Below, piece after piece: positions 20,161-28,408 of a stretch of 56,546 nucleotides of DNA. The notes beneath the pieces were generated by a model. That model was not told the origin of the DNA. It was given only the letters and a program-made list of their open reading frames with translations, and searched no databases. The stretch comes from Actinacidiphila paucisporea (GTDB lineage Bacteria > Actinomycetota > Actinomycetes > Streptomycetales > Streptomycetaceae), in the NCBI RefSeq assembly GCF_900142575.1, contig NZ_FRBI01000037.1, forward strand, positions 1 to 56,546. The letters are read 5' to 3'. A program made the position numbers and the translations under genes. Numbering within the stretch: the stretch's first letter is position 1; every line of letters begins with the position of its first letter.

Positions 20161-21314
20161 GCGGGGCCACCAGGGTGCTGGTGCTGAACTCCGGTTCCTC
20201 GTCGGTGAAATACCAGCTCATCGACATGGACGGCGAGGAGCGGCTGGCCGCGGGCGCGGTGGAGCGGATCGGCGAGCCCGGCGGGACCGCCGACCACGCG
20301 CAGGCGCTGCGCGAGGCGGCGGACGAGCTGAAGGCCCGCGGGCTCGGCCTGGACTCCCCGGAGCTTGCCGCGGTCGGCCACCGGGTGGTGCACGGCGGTA
20401 CGCGCTTCACCGTGCCGACCCTGGTCACCGACGAGGTGCTGGCCGGCATCGAGGACCTGGTGCCGCTGGCGCCTTTGCACAACCCGGCCAACATCGCCGG
20501 GATCAGGGTCGCCCGCGACCTGCGCCCCGACCTGCCCCAGGTCGCGGTCTTCGACACCGCCTTCCACGCCACGATCCCCGAGGCGGCCGCCAGGTACGCC
20601 GTCGACACCGCGACCGCCGACCGCTACGGCATCCGCCGCTACGGCTTCCACGGCACCTCCCACGCGTACGTCTCCCGCGCGACGGCGGCGCTGCTGGGCC
20701 GGGACCCCGCCGACGTCAACGTGATCGTGCTGCACCTGGGCAACGGCGCCTCGGCCTCCGCGGTGCGCGGCGGCGTGTGTGTGGACACCTCGATGGGGCT
20801 GACGCCGCTGGAGGGCCTGGTCATGGGCACCCGCTCGGGCGACCTGGACCCGGCGGTGGTCCTCCACCTGGAGCGGGTGGGCGGGATGAGCACCGGCGAG
20901 ATCGACGAGCTGCTCAACAGGAAGTCCGGGCTGCTCGGCCTGTGCGGCGACAACGACATGCGGGAGATCGGCCGCCGGATGGCCGAGGGCGACAAGGCGG
21001 CACGGCTGGCCTTCGACGTCTACATCCACCGGCTGCGCCGCTACGTCGGCGCCTTCACGGCCGTGCTCGGCCGGGTCGACGCGATCACTTTCACCGCGGG
21101 CGTCGGCGAGAATTCGGCCGCAGTTCGTGAAGCGGCTTTGTCAGATCTTCACAATCTGGGTGTCACTATGGACTCAGTGCGCAATGCGGTGCGCGGCGCC
21201 GCAGCCCGCCTGGTATCGGCCGATTCGTCACGGGTTGCCGTGGCGGTGGTCCCCACCGACGAGGAGCTCGAGATCGCCCGCGATACTTACGCACTGGCAG
21301 TTCAGAGTGATTGA
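20157..21314 (+). CDS. ackA: Acetate kinase
   Basis: This 385-residue kinase converts acetyl phosphate and ADP to acetate and ATP. Family motifs are VLNSGSSSVKYQLID at the N-terminus, VFDTAFHATIPE, RYGFHGTSHAYVS, HLGNGASASAV, MGTRSGDLDP and FTAGVGENS. It starts inside the pta stop, behind GGGGGAG, so the two acetate-pathway enzymes are translationally coupled. Codon use near 21110-21310 is visibly richer in A/T than the rest of the gene. Confidence 0.96.
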   Translation: MSGATRVLVLNSGSSSVKYQLIDMDGEERLAAGAVERIGEPGGTADHAQALREAADELKARGLGLDSPELAAVGHRVVHGGTRFTVPTLVTDEVLAGIEDLVPLAPLHNPANIAGIRVARDLRPDLPQVAVFDTAFHATIPEAAARYAVDTATADRYGIRRYGFHGTSHAYVSRATAALLGRDPADVNVIVLHLGNGASASAVRGGVCVDTSMGLTPLEGLVMGTRSGDLDPAVVLHLERVGGMSTGEIDELLNRKSGLLGLCGDNDMREIGRRMAEGDKAARLAFDVYIHRLRRYVGAFTAVLGRVDAITFTAGVGENSAAVREAALSDLHNLGVTMDSVRNAVRGAAARLVSADSSRVAVAVVPTDEELEIARDTYALAVQSD

Positions 21315-21340
21315 CCGTACCGCAGCCGCGCGAACCCCCA

Positions 21341-21373
21341 GGAATATTCCGCAGCGGAACAAACCGATAGGAT
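21341..21373 (+). promoter_or_regulatory. Candidate pyk promoter with AT-rich palindrome
   Basis: TAGGAT (21368-21373) ends 7 nt before the pyk ATG, consistent with a leaderless transcript, though AGGA inside it could also serve as a ribosome site. Where a -35 would sit is GGAATATTCC (21341-21350), a perfect 10-bp palindrome that stands out in this GC-rich sequence and may be an operator. Confidence 0.4.
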
Positions 21374-21380
21374 AGCGCCC

Positions 21381-22799
21381 ATGCGCCGAGCCAAGATCGT
21401 CTGTACCCTGGGTCCCGCCGTTGACTCCTATGACCAGTTGAAGACACTGGTGGAGGCCGGCATGAACGTGGCCCGCCTGAATTTCAGCCACGGCAGCCAC
21501 GCCGAGCACGAGGACCGCTACCAGCGGGTGCGCAAGGTGGCCGAGGAGACCGGCAGGGCCGTCGGCGTACTCGCCGACCTGCAGGGTCCCAAGATCCGTC
21601 TGGGCAAGTTCGCCGACGGCCCGGTGGAGTTGGTGGCGGGTGACGAGTTCACCATCACCACCGAGGACGTCGCCGGCGACAAGACCATCTGCGGGACGAC
21701 GTACAAGGGCCTGCCCGGTGACGTCTCGCAGGGCGACCCCATCCTGATCAACGACGGCAACGTGGCGCTGCGCGTCATCGAGGTCGACGGCCCGCGGGTG
21801 CGGGCACTGGTGGTCGAGGGCGGCGTCATCTCCGACCACAAGGGCATCAACCTGCCGGGCGCCGCGGTGAACGTGCCCGCGCTGTCCGAGAAGGACATCG
21901 ACGACCTGCGGTTCGCGCTGCGGATGGGCGTCGACATGGTCGCGCTGTCCTTCGTGCGCGACGCCAAGGACGTCCGCGACGTCCACCGGGTGATGGACGA
22001 GGAGGGCCGCAGGGTCCCGGTCATCGCCAAGGTGGAGAAGCCGCAGGCGGTCAAGAACATGGAAGACGTCGTCATGGCGTTCGACGCGGTGATGGTGGCC
22101 CGCGGCGACCTGGCGGTCGAATACCCGCTGGAGCAGGTGCCGGTGGTCCAGAAGCGCCTGGTCGAGATGTGCCGGCGCAATGCCAAGCCGGTGATCGTGG
22201 CGACCCAGATGATGGAGTCGATGATCACCAACTCCCGGCCCACCCGCGCCGAGGCCTCCGACGTGGCCAACGCGATCCTGGACGGGGCCGACGCGGTGAT
22301 GCTGTCCGCCGAGTCCTCGGTCGGCAAGTACCCGGTCGAGACGGTCAAGACGATGGCCCGCATCGTCGAGGCCGCCGAGGAGGAGCTGCTCTGCCGCGGC
22401 CTCCAGCCGCTGGCCCCCGGCAAGAAGCCCCGCACCCAGGGCGGCGCCGTCGCCCGCGCCGCGGCCGAGCTGGCCGACTTCCTCGACGCCAAGACGCTGG
22501 TCGCCTTCACCAAGTCCGGCGACACCGCCCGCCGGCTGGCCCGCTACCGCGTCCCGGAGCCGGTGGTGGCCTTCACCACCGACCCGTCGACCCGCAACTA
22601 CCTCGCCCTGACCTGGGGCGTCGAGGCCTTCGTGGTCGAACACGTCGACACCACCGACGACATGGTCAAGATCGTCGACCGCGAGATGCTGAAGCTGTCC
22701 GACTACACCGACGGCGACACGGTCATCATCACCGCCGGCTCGCCCCCCGGCGTCTCCGGCACGACCAACCTGGTCCGCGTCCACCACCTGGGCAACTGA
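21381..22799 (+). CDS. pyk: Pyruvate kinase
   Basis: This 472-residue pyruvate kinase has the N-terminal AKIVCTLGPA, NVARLNFSHG, GVLADLQGPKIRLG, the substrate/metal block VIAKVEKPQAV and MVARGDLAVEYP, and ATQMMESMI. The C-terminal alpha/beta domain is complete, ending GTTNLVRVHHLGN. It makes pyruvate and ATP from phosphoenolpyruvate. It lies 66 nt after ackA on the same strand but probably has its own promoter. A 25-bp hairpin follows. Confidence 0.96.
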   Translation: MRRAKIVCTLGPAVDSYDQLKTLVEAGMNVARLNFSHGSHAEHEDRYQRVRKVAEETGRAVGVLADLQGPKIRLGKFADGPVELVAGDEFTITTEDVAGDKTICGTTYKGLPGDVSQGDPILINDGNVALRVIEVDGPRVRALVVEGGVISDHKGINLPGAAVNVPALSEKDIDDLRFALRMGVDMVALSFVRDAKDVRDVHRVMDEEGRRVPVIAKVEKPQAVKNMEDVVMAFDAVMVARGDLAVEYPLEQVPVVQKRLVEMCRRNAKPVIVATQMMESMITNSRPTRAEASDVANAILDGADAVMLSAESSVGKYPVETVKTMARIVEAAEEELLCRGLQPLAPGKKPRTQGGAVARAAAELADFLDAKTLVAFTKSGDTARRLARYRVPEPVVAFTTDPSTRNYLALTWGVEAFVVEHVDTTDDMVKIVDREMLKLSDYTDGDTVIITAGSPPGVSGTTNLVRVHHLGN

Positions 22800-22819
22800 C
22801 CCCCACCGCCCGCCCATGA

Positions 22820-22874
22820 GCGGTGTGCCGCGGCCCGTGCCCCCCGTCCGGGGGCACGGGCCGCGGCACACCGC
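22820..22874. terminator. Very strong terminator after pyk
   Basis: Arms 22820-22844 and 22850-22874 form 25 perfect base pairs around a 5-nt loop, starting 20 nt after the pyk stop. It lies between convergent genes and can act in both directions. It is the longest perfect short-loop hairpin in the window. Confidence 0.85.
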
Positions 22875-22887
22875 CGCTCGACGGCAG

Positions 22888-22921
22888 GACGCCCGCCCCG
22901 GGGGTGCTCGGGGCGGGCGTC
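22888..22921. terminator. Second hairpin, terminator of the DUF6230/DUF6114 cluster
   Basis: GACGCCCGCCCCG (22888-22900) pairs perfectly with CGGGGCGGGCGTC (22909-22921) around an 8-nt loop. It lies 16 nt beyond the stop of the leftward gene ending at 22938. Confidence 0.7.
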
Positions 22922-22937
22922 TCGGGTCGAGGCCGGG

Positions 22938-24251
22938 TCAGGAGGACTGGCCGGGGAGGACCTTCATGCCGGGGACGGTGAGGTCGCCGCCGAACTGGCC
23001 CGCCTGGATGACCGTCACGTCCGTGAAGAAGAGGACCGGGAGGGTCAGCGGCGGGGGGAACTTCGGGGTGAAGGTGATCGGCACCGCGCCGAGGAGGTTG
23101 CCGCTGAGGGACTCGGTGTACATCGTCACCGTGCCGTTGCGGATGGTGGAGGTGGAGCCGGAGCGGGCGGAGACGTGGGTCTTGGTGCCGTGCGGGCCGT
23201 CCACGATCTGGTGGAGGTCGCCGATGTCCACGCCGGTGGCGGTGAACTTCAGGACGTCCTTGACCGTGCCGCTGTAGGTCCTCACCTGCACGATGCCGTC
23301 GTACTGCAGACCGTAGAGGGTGAGCAGCGAGCTCTTCAGCGTCCACGGGGTGTCGGGCAGCAGGGGTATGCCCTGCTCGGTCGCGGCGTCCGCGAGGGCG
23401 TGCGCGTCGGTGGTCGGGCACGGGTAGGACTGCCGGCCGGCGGAGGAGGACGGGGACGCCACGGGCGCGGCGGCGGTGTCCTTGACGGTCTTGGTGGTCT
23501 TCCGCACCCCGTCCGTGGCGGTCTTGGTGGTGTCCTTGACCGTGCTCTTCGCCGTGTCCGTGACGCCCTTGACGGTGTCCCCGACCGCCTTGCCTGCGCC
23601 GCCGACCGTGGACTTCACCGGGTCGGCGGGCGGCGCGGTGGTGGTCGTCGGGGCGGGCGCGGGCGCGTGGGTGGTCGGCGCCGAGGTGGGCTTCGAGGAG
23701 CTGTCGGCGCCCAACAGGCCGCCCAGCAGCTGGCCGAGGCCCAACGGGTCCTTCGGGTCGGTGGTCGCGCTCGGGCTCGCGCTGGCGCTCGGCTTGGCCT
23801 GGGGCTGCGACTGGGTGACCGGCTTGCCGGTGCCGGCCGGGCTCGGCGACGTCGACGGGTCGGGCGCGGCAGGGCTGCTCGACGGCTTCGGCGTGGCGCT
23901 GGGGCTCGTCGTCGGGTCGGGCTTCGGCTTGCCGGCCGTCGTGCCCTTGTCACCGCTCTTGGCCTTGTCCGCGCTCTTGTCGGTCGCGGAGGGCGTCGGC
24001 GTGTCCGACTGCGTGACGCAAGGGCCCGGCTTGAACGGGTTCTTGGGCAGCGGGTCGGCCTGTGCCAGGTGCGGAGTGAAGCCCATGCCCATCAGCACCG
24101 CGGTGGGCATGGCGGCAAGCGCCACCGCCTTGCCCGCGGGCATGTGCAGCTTGGTGAACAGCGACTTGCGCGGGGCCGCGTGCCGCGGTCCTGGCCTCGT
24201 CGTGCCGTCCTGCCCTTCGCTCACGACCGGCTGAGCGTCGTCACCCAGCAC
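22938..24251 (-). CDS. Secreted/anchored Pro-Thr-Ser-rich protein (often named HypF-like)
   Basis: This 437-residue protein has a short cytoplasmic start, a hydrophobic segment (AVALAAMPTAVLMGMGF, about 48-64), then about 220 residues rich in Pro, Thr, Ser, Lys and Ala, and a folded C-terminal domain of about 160 residues beginning SYPCPTTDAHALADA. The label hydrogenase expression protein HypF is often attached to such genes but nothing hydrogenase-related is seen. GTG 24251, behind GGGAGG, overlaps the DUF6114 stop by 11 nt. Gene order and coupling suggest it works with the two membrane/exported proteins upstream at the cell envelope. Function unknown. Confidence 0.75.
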   Translation of the reverse strand: MLGDDAQPVVSEGQDGTTRPGPRHAAPRKSLFTKLHMPAGKAVALAAMPTAVLMGMGFTPHLAQADPLPKNPFKPGPCVTQSDTPTPSATDKSADKAKSGDKGTTAGKPKPDPTTSPSATPKPSSSPAAPDPSTSPSPAGTGKPVTQSQPQAKPSASASPSATTDPKDPLGLGQLLGGLLGADSSSKPTSAPTTHAPAPAPTTTTAPPADPVKSTVGGAGKAVGDTVKGVTDTAKSTVKDTTKTATDGVRKTTKTVKDTAAAPVASPSSSAGRQSYPCPTTDAHALADAATEQGIPLLPDTPWTLKSSLLTLYGLQYDGIVQVRTYSGTVKDVLKFTATGVDIGDLHQIVDGPHGTKTHVSARSGSTSTIRNGTVTMYTESLSGNLLGAVPITFTPKFPPPLTLPVLFFTDVTVIQAGQFGGDLTVPGMKVLPGQSS

Positions 24252-24834
24252 GGTGCCTCCCGTTCTCCTCGGTGTTCTCTTCGTCGGCCCGCGCACCGGC
24301 GTGCACCGGCTCGGGCTTGGTGTACGGGTCCGCGGCGGCCGCGTCCGCGGTGGGGGCGGGCCAGCCCGGGTCCACCGCGTCGCCCGCGGGCTGCGGGGAG
24401 CCGTCGGGCAGTTCCGCCTTCTCGCCCGGTACGTCGGGCGCCGCGGTGCCGGGCACCCAGGCGACGGCCATGCCGCCGCCGACGATGGCCAGCAGGAATC
24501 CGCCGATGCCCCCGAGGTTGGTCATCGGGAGGGACACCAGGCCGAGCAGGATGCTCGCGACGCCGGCGAAGACCCGTACCGCGCTCTGGAACCACATGGT
24601 CAGGCCCAGCACGACCAGCAGCACGCCGATGATCAGCGCGCCGGCGCCCGCGGTGGTGCCCACCCGGATGGCCAGCTGGCCGAAGGTCACGTTGTTGTAC
24701 GGCAGGTATCCGATCGGGATCCCGGACAGGAGGGTCAGCAGCCCTGCCCAGAACGGACGCTGCCACCGCCAGTGCCGGAACGCGATACGGCCGCGGCGGA
24801 GGTGGGCACTCAGCCCTGTCGACTCGGCGCTCAT
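24241..24834 (-). CDS. DUF6114 membrane protein
   Basis: This 197-residue protein begins with a basic HLRRGRIAFRHWRWQRPFW stretch, then about four membrane helices (TLLSGIPIGYLPY; GALIIGVLLVVLGLTMW; AGVASILLGLVSLPM; GGFLLAIVGGGMAVAWV) and an acidic, Pro-rich cytoplasmic or surface tail from about residue 135. The pattern matches DUF6114, found next to DUF6230 in streptomycetes. It is the middle gene of three leftward genes and overlaps the next by 11 nt. Function unknown. Confidence 0.85.
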   Translation of the reverse strand: MSAESTGLSAHLRRGRIAFRHWRWQRPFWAGLLTLLSGIPIGYLPYNNVTFGQLAIRVGTTAGAGALIIGVLLVVLGLTMWFQSAVRVFAGVASILLGLVSLPMTNLGGIGGFLLAIVGGGMAVAWVPGTAAPDVPGEKAELPDGSPQPAGDAVDPGWPAPTADAAAADPYTKPEPVHAGARADEENTEENGRHRAG

Positions 24835-24932
24835 GGAAAACAGCTCCCTGGAACTGGCGGTACGGAAGAAGGTGGTTCGGGCCTGGGCGAGCCGCGCCCC
24901 GCGCGGCTCGCCCAGGGCACCTCAGACCGTGC

Positions 24933-25559
24933 TCAGTAGCACTCGACACCCTTGCCGGAGCCCATGTGCAGGCGCAGGCTCAGGCCGGAGAGCTTGAACG
25001 TGCCCGCACTGGTGCCCCATGCCGTCTGCTGCACATCCGTCAGGTAGGCCTTCTCGGCCTCCTGGGCGAAGGAGCCCGGGTCGGTGGTCTTGGGGTTGTC
25101 GATCCCCGGACCGTACTTGGTCGATCCGGCCGCGACACCGATGTTGATGTGGGTGAACGTCGCGTCGGCGTCGAGCTGGTCGAGGTCGATGTAGAGGTTG
25201 TGCGCCACGACCGCGTGATCCGCGTCGGGGCCGGCCTTCAGCTTGAGGGTCACGTCCCCGATCGGCGTCGGGATGACGACCGACTGGCACAGGCCGATGA
25301 TGGTGGCGTCGGTGAACGCCGACACCGCGACCGGCACGGGCCCCTTGCCGCTCGGCACGTCGAGCGCGCCGTACTGCTCGAACCCTGTACCGTCCAGGGA
25401 CTTCGCGGTGACCTTGAACTGCTGGCCCGACACGCTGAATGACGCGGCGAGCGCGCCCTGAGCCAGGGCCACGCCTATCGCGGCGGTGGCCGCAACGCTC
25501 GGCACCATGACGACGGCGAACCGCCGCCATCTGGTACCGCCACGAACGAGCGATTCCAT
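24933..25559 (-). CDS. DUF6230 exported protein
   Basis: This 208-residue protein has an N-terminal signal or anchor (RRFAVVMVPSVAATAAIGVALAQGALA) ending in an Ala-rich cleavage-like site. An all-beta domain follows with SFSVSGQQFKVTAKSLDG, and a C-terminal LRLHMGSGKGVECY. It fits DUF6230. ATG 25559 is fixed by AAGGAGGAAAC immediately upstream, one of the best ribosome sites here. It is the first gene of the DUF6230-DUF6114-HypF-like cluster, about 100 nt from the next. Two cysteines could form a disulfide outside the cell. Confidence 0.85.
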   Translation of the reverse strand: MESLVRGGTRWRRFAVVMVPSVAATAAIGVALAQGALAASFSVSGQQFKVTAKSLDGTGFEQYGALDVPSGKGPVPVAVSAFTDATIIGLCQSVVIPTPIGDVTLKLKAGPDADHAVVAHNLYIDLDQLDADATFTHINIGVAAGSTKYGPGIDNPKTTDPGSFAQEAEKAYLTDVQQTAWGTSAGTFKLSGLSLRLHMGSGKGVECY

Positions 25560-26111
25560 GTTTCCTCCTTCTCGGACGTACATCTCCGGCCGGGAGTGGA
25601 TCCTGGCCTGGGATGGGAGAAGTGCTACGTCCTCGGGAAGGAGAGCGCCGGGTCGGGCGAGGCCGTCCCTCCGGGCGGGGCTCCCTGCGGAGATTCCCTG
25701 CGGAGTCCGGACGGCGATGTCCGAGACGTCGGCGATCACCCCCGAGCGACAACCACTGGCCACGCTCTCGCGCAACCTGCTGGGACAGGCTCCATCCGGT
25801 TCCATCCGCTGGACGGAGACCCCCCTGTCCCGGAGGCGCGGCGGATGCCCCGCACTCCCGCTCGGCGGGGACCCGTGGACCGTGGCGCCGACTGGCTGCC
25901 GGGCGCTGGCCTACGGACCGAGCTTGGCCGATCGTGGTCCATTCGCGGCCGACGCACAAGGGGCTCATTACCAGCGAGTAACGGATGTGTGCCGCAGGCG
26001 GGATCGCCACGCGGAGTAATCTCACCCGGCGTAGCGGAATCGGGGGTGGTGAAGTCCGGCATATATGACCATCGGCCAACAAAGCGGGACCGTGGCGTCA
26101 CCGGCGGTAAT
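25560..26111 (-). other. Long upstream region of the DUF6230 cluster
   Basis: This region holds no convincing gene; the open frames on both strands lack family features or ribosome sites. It should contain the promoter and regulatory sites for the leftward DUF6230 cluster. A TTAC-GTAA palindrome at 25968-25981 is the main candidate site. Confidence 0.5.
25968..25981. promoter_or_regulatory. Candidate operator TTACCAGCGAGTAA
   Basis: The 14-bp imperfect palindrome TTACCAGCGAGTAA lies about 410 nt upstream of the DUF6230 start. It matches the reverse-strand sequence TTACCCGCCAGTAC at 45398-45411, upstream of the thiolase gene, at 11 of 14 positions, which hints at a shared regulator. Confidence 0.4.
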
Positions 26112-26152
26112 GGCGACCGCTCATTGTCACGGTTTGATAAAGAGCGGTCGCC
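26112..26152 (-). terminator. Inverted repeat after the thioredoxin-like gene
   Basis: GGCGACCGCTC (26112-26122) and GAGCGGTCGCC (26142-26152) are perfect 11-bp arms with a 19-nt AT-rich loop, 47 nt beyond the stop of the leftward gene. It is probably its terminator, though an operator for the DUF6230 cluster is possible. Confidence 0.5.
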
Positions 26153-26199
26153 GTATCGCTAAATCGCCGAGCATCCGGGCATCAACAACGGTCCGGTCG

Positions 26200-27177
26200 T
26201 CAGAACAGCACCCTGGCCAGCGCGGTGCGCGCGCTGGCCACCCGGGGGTCGTCAGGCCCGATGACCTCGAACAGTTCGAGCAGCCGGAGCCGTACGGTGT
26301 CGCGCTCGTCACCGAACGTGCGGCGGACGGTGTCCACCAGCCGGCCGAAGGCGTCCTCCACATGGCCGCCGACCAGGTCGAGATCGGCCGCGGTCAGCTG
26401 CGCCTGCACGTCGCCCGGCGCGCCGGCCGCGGCGTCCCGGGCGGCCTGCGGGTCGACGCCCTGGACCCGGTCGAGCAGCTCGGCCTGGGCGAGGCCCAGT
26501 TTGGCCTCGGCATTGGCCGGCTCGTCGGACAGGACGTCGCGGTAGGCGCGGATGGCACCGCTCAGGTCGCCGGCGTCCAGCGCGTCGTGTGCGGCGGTCA
26601 GCGCCAGCTCCTGCGGGGTGGCGGGGCGCGGCGGAGGGGGCGGCGCCTGCTCCCGCGCGGGGGCGGCGCCCGGGTCGACGTCGGGGCCGACGATGCCGAA
26701 GCGCTCCTCGGCGACCGCGATCAGCTGGTCGAGGACCTCGGTGACCTGGTCCTCCGGGGCCAGGCCCTGGAAGAGCGGCATCGCCTGCCCGGCGAGCACC
26801 GCGAAGACCGCGGGCACGCCCTGCACGCCGAACTGCTGGAAGAGCAGCTGGTTGGCGTAGACCTCGGCGGTGGCCAGCACGAAGCGGCCGCGATATTCAC
26901 CGGCGAGCCGTTCCAGGACCGCGTTGAGCTGCTTGCTCTGCTCGGCCTGGTCGGCCCAGAAGCTGATGACGACCGGGACCTCGGCGGAGCGCTGGAGGAC
27001 ATCGCTCTCGAAGGTCGCCTCGGTCACCTCGATGACGAGAGGGGAAGCGGTGGTGGCGTCGGCGCCGGCGTCCTGCCGCTGCGCCCTGGCCTGTTCGGCC
27101 TTCACCTTGGCCTCACCGGCCGCCTTCACCGCGGCGAGGTCGACCACGCCGCTCATGGACATGTTCCGTGGCTGCAT
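26200..27177 (-). CDS. Thioredoxin-fold/TPR protein without redox cysteines (CnoX/YbbN-like)
   Basis: This 325-residue protein has a thioredoxin-like domain (about residues 47-160: VVISFWADQAEQSKQLNAVL, GVPAVFAVLAGQ with the cis-Pro) and, after a Pro-rich linker, a TPR-like helical domain (LTAAHDALDAGDLSGAIRAY). The usual WCGPC is replaced by WADQAEQS and no CxxC is present, so disulfide exchange is ruled out. The architecture matches YbbN/CnoX co-chaperones, which hold unfolding clients. Start is ATG 27177; ATG 27162 or 27156 are alternatives. It is divergent from a TetR gene. Confidence 0.85.
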   Translation of the reverse strand: MQPRNMSMSGVVDLAAVKAAGEAKVKAEQARAQRQDAGADATTASPLVIEVTEATFESDVLQRSAEVPVVISFWADQAEQSKQLNAVLERLAGEYRGRFVLATAEVYANQLLFQQFGVQGVPAVFAVLAGQAMPLFQGLAPEDQVTEVLDQLIAVAEERFGIVGPDVDPGAAPAREQAPPPPPRPATPQELALTAAHDALDAGDLSGAIRAYRDVLSDEPANAEAKLGLAQAELLDRVQGVDPQAARDAAAGAPGDVQAQLTAADLDLVGGHVEDAFGRLVDTVRRTFGDERDTVRLRLLELFEVIGPDDPRVASARTALARVLF

Positions 27178-27430
27178 GAGGCAATCCTCCCCCCTCCCGG
27201 ACCCGAACGTGTACAGACCCCGGATCGGGCCCGGCTTCCCCGCCGGTTCGCGGGGCGCCGACCACCCGGTCGGGTACTTCTGGCAGTGCTTGCGGTGGTA
27301 CGGATCCCCATCCGTACGGGTGTGGTCGTCGCGGGTGCGCGTCGTGTTTCGCTACGACTCGTAGCGTAACTGGACCGCCCTCGGGGGCGCGGCGCCACGC
27401 GCTGTGATACCGCTCACTCGTCACGTTACC

Positions 27431-27446
27431 TACCGGCCGGTATGGT
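27431..27446 (+). promoter_or_regulatory. TetR operator overlapping the -10 box of its own gene
   Basis: TACCGGCCGGTA (27431-27442) is a perfect 12-bp palindrome. It runs into TATGGT (27441-27446), a TAnnnT -10 box ending 7 nt before ATG 27454. The overlap predicts autorepression and a leaderless tetR mRNA. Confidence 0.6.
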
Positions 27447-27453
27447 CCGGCCT

Positions 27454-28089
27454 ATGTGCCCGCTCTCTCCTGGCAAACGCACCGGCCGCCCGCGAAGTGC
27501 CGCCGCGGACCGAGCGATCCTGGCGGCCACCAGGGCCGCGCTGGCGGAGCAGGGCTGGGGAAGGCTCACCCTCGGCGACGTCGCGGCCCGCGCGGGGGTC
27601 GCCAAGACCACCCTCTACCGGCGCTGGGCGGGCAAGAACGAGCTGGTGGTCGACGCGGTGGCCGCGCTGTTCGAGGAGCAGCTGGAACTGCCCGACCTGG
27701 GCAGCCTGGAGGCCGACATCCAGGGGGTGGTGCTGCGCTTCGCCGAGCTGCTCAACCGCCCGGAGACCAGGACCGCACTGATGGCGGTGATCGCCGAGGC
27801 GGCGCACGACGACGCGCTGCGGCTGCGGATCCGCGAGGCGATCGTGGACCGGCAGAAGCATCTGGTGGTGCTGGGCAGGAAGCGCGCGCAGGCGCGCGGC
27901 GAGATCCCGCCCGAGGAGGACGGCGCGGCGGGACCCGAGCGCGACAACCTGATCTTCGATGTGGTCGCCGGCGCCGTGGTGCACCGGGTCATGGTCAGCT
28001 CGGAGCCGGTCGACGAGGAGTGGGCGGGCCGGCTCGCCGTGCTCCTCGTCGTCGGTCTGGCCGGTCTGCACACCGCTCAGGACCCGTGA
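27454..28089 (+). CDS. TetR/AcrR family transcriptional regulator
   Basis: This 211-residue regulator has an N-terminal helix-turn-helix, RLTLGDVAARAGVAKTTLYRRWAGKNELV (within residues about 35-65), typical of TetR, followed by a helical ligand/dimer domain (VLRFAELLNRPETRTALMAVIAEAA). ATG 27454 is preferred over ATG 27442 because the latter is inside the operator and -10 box and neither has a ribosome site. It is divergent from the thioredoxin-like gene, 276 nt away, which it may also control. Its 3' end overlaps the converging DUF397 gene by 13 nt. Confidence 0.9.
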   Translation: MCPLSPGKRTGRPRSAAADRAILAATRAALAEQGWGRLTLGDVAARAGVAKTTLYRRWAGKNELVVDAVAALFEEQLELPDLGSLEADIQGVVLRFAELLNRPETRTALMAVIAEAAHDDALRLRIREAIVDRQKHLVVLGRKRAQARGEIPPEEDGAAGPERDNLIFDVVAGAVVHRVMVSSEPVDEEWAGRLAVLLVVGLAGLHTAQDP

Positions 28090-28304
28090 ACCGCGCCACA
28101 GGTCCGCTGGTGAGCGGTGCCCTCCCCGCCGGCCGCACCTACCGTCTCGGCCACTCCGGCAACGAAGTGGTCGAACTCCCCCGCCATGACGCCCTTCACG
28201 AACGCCTCCCATTTCGCCGCGGTGGTCACGGCCACCACGTCCGGCTGCTCTGTCTCCCTGATGTAGACCATCCCGTCGTCGCCGACGGTCGCTTCGAGGG
28301 CCAC
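28077..28304 (-). CDS. DUF397 protein
   Basis: This 75-residue protein carries the DUF397 pattern: MVYIRETEQPDVVAVTTAAKW followed by WEAFVKGVMAGEFD. GTG 28304 follows AGGAAAGGACGT. DUF397 genes usually sit next to an XRE-type regulator gene in Streptomyces; none is adjacent here, so this is an orphan. Its last codons overlap the end of tetR on the other strand. The gap to icmA upstream is 104 nt. Confidence 0.75.
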   Translation of the reverse strand: MALEATVGDDGMVYIRETEQPDVVAVTTAAKWEAFVKGVMAGEFDHFVAGVAETVGAAGGEGTAHQRTCGAVHGS

Positions 28305-28408
28305 ACACGTCCTTTCCTGGAGAGCGGGTCGGTCGGCGACGAATCTACCGATCGAGGCCACGGCCAGGTCAGCGCCGGACGGGGCGGACGGGGGGACGCG
28401 GAGGGCGC

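Noticed and set aside
24241..24949. Alternative minus-strand frame overlapping DUF6114
   Set aside because: Arg/Pro-rich shadow frame without helices, while the DUF6114 frame has four clear membrane segments and an ATG.
25486..26162. Plus-strand open frames upstream of the DUF6230 cluster
   Set aside because: No ribosome sites, no motifs and overlapping frames in two phases; the region is better read as regulatory.
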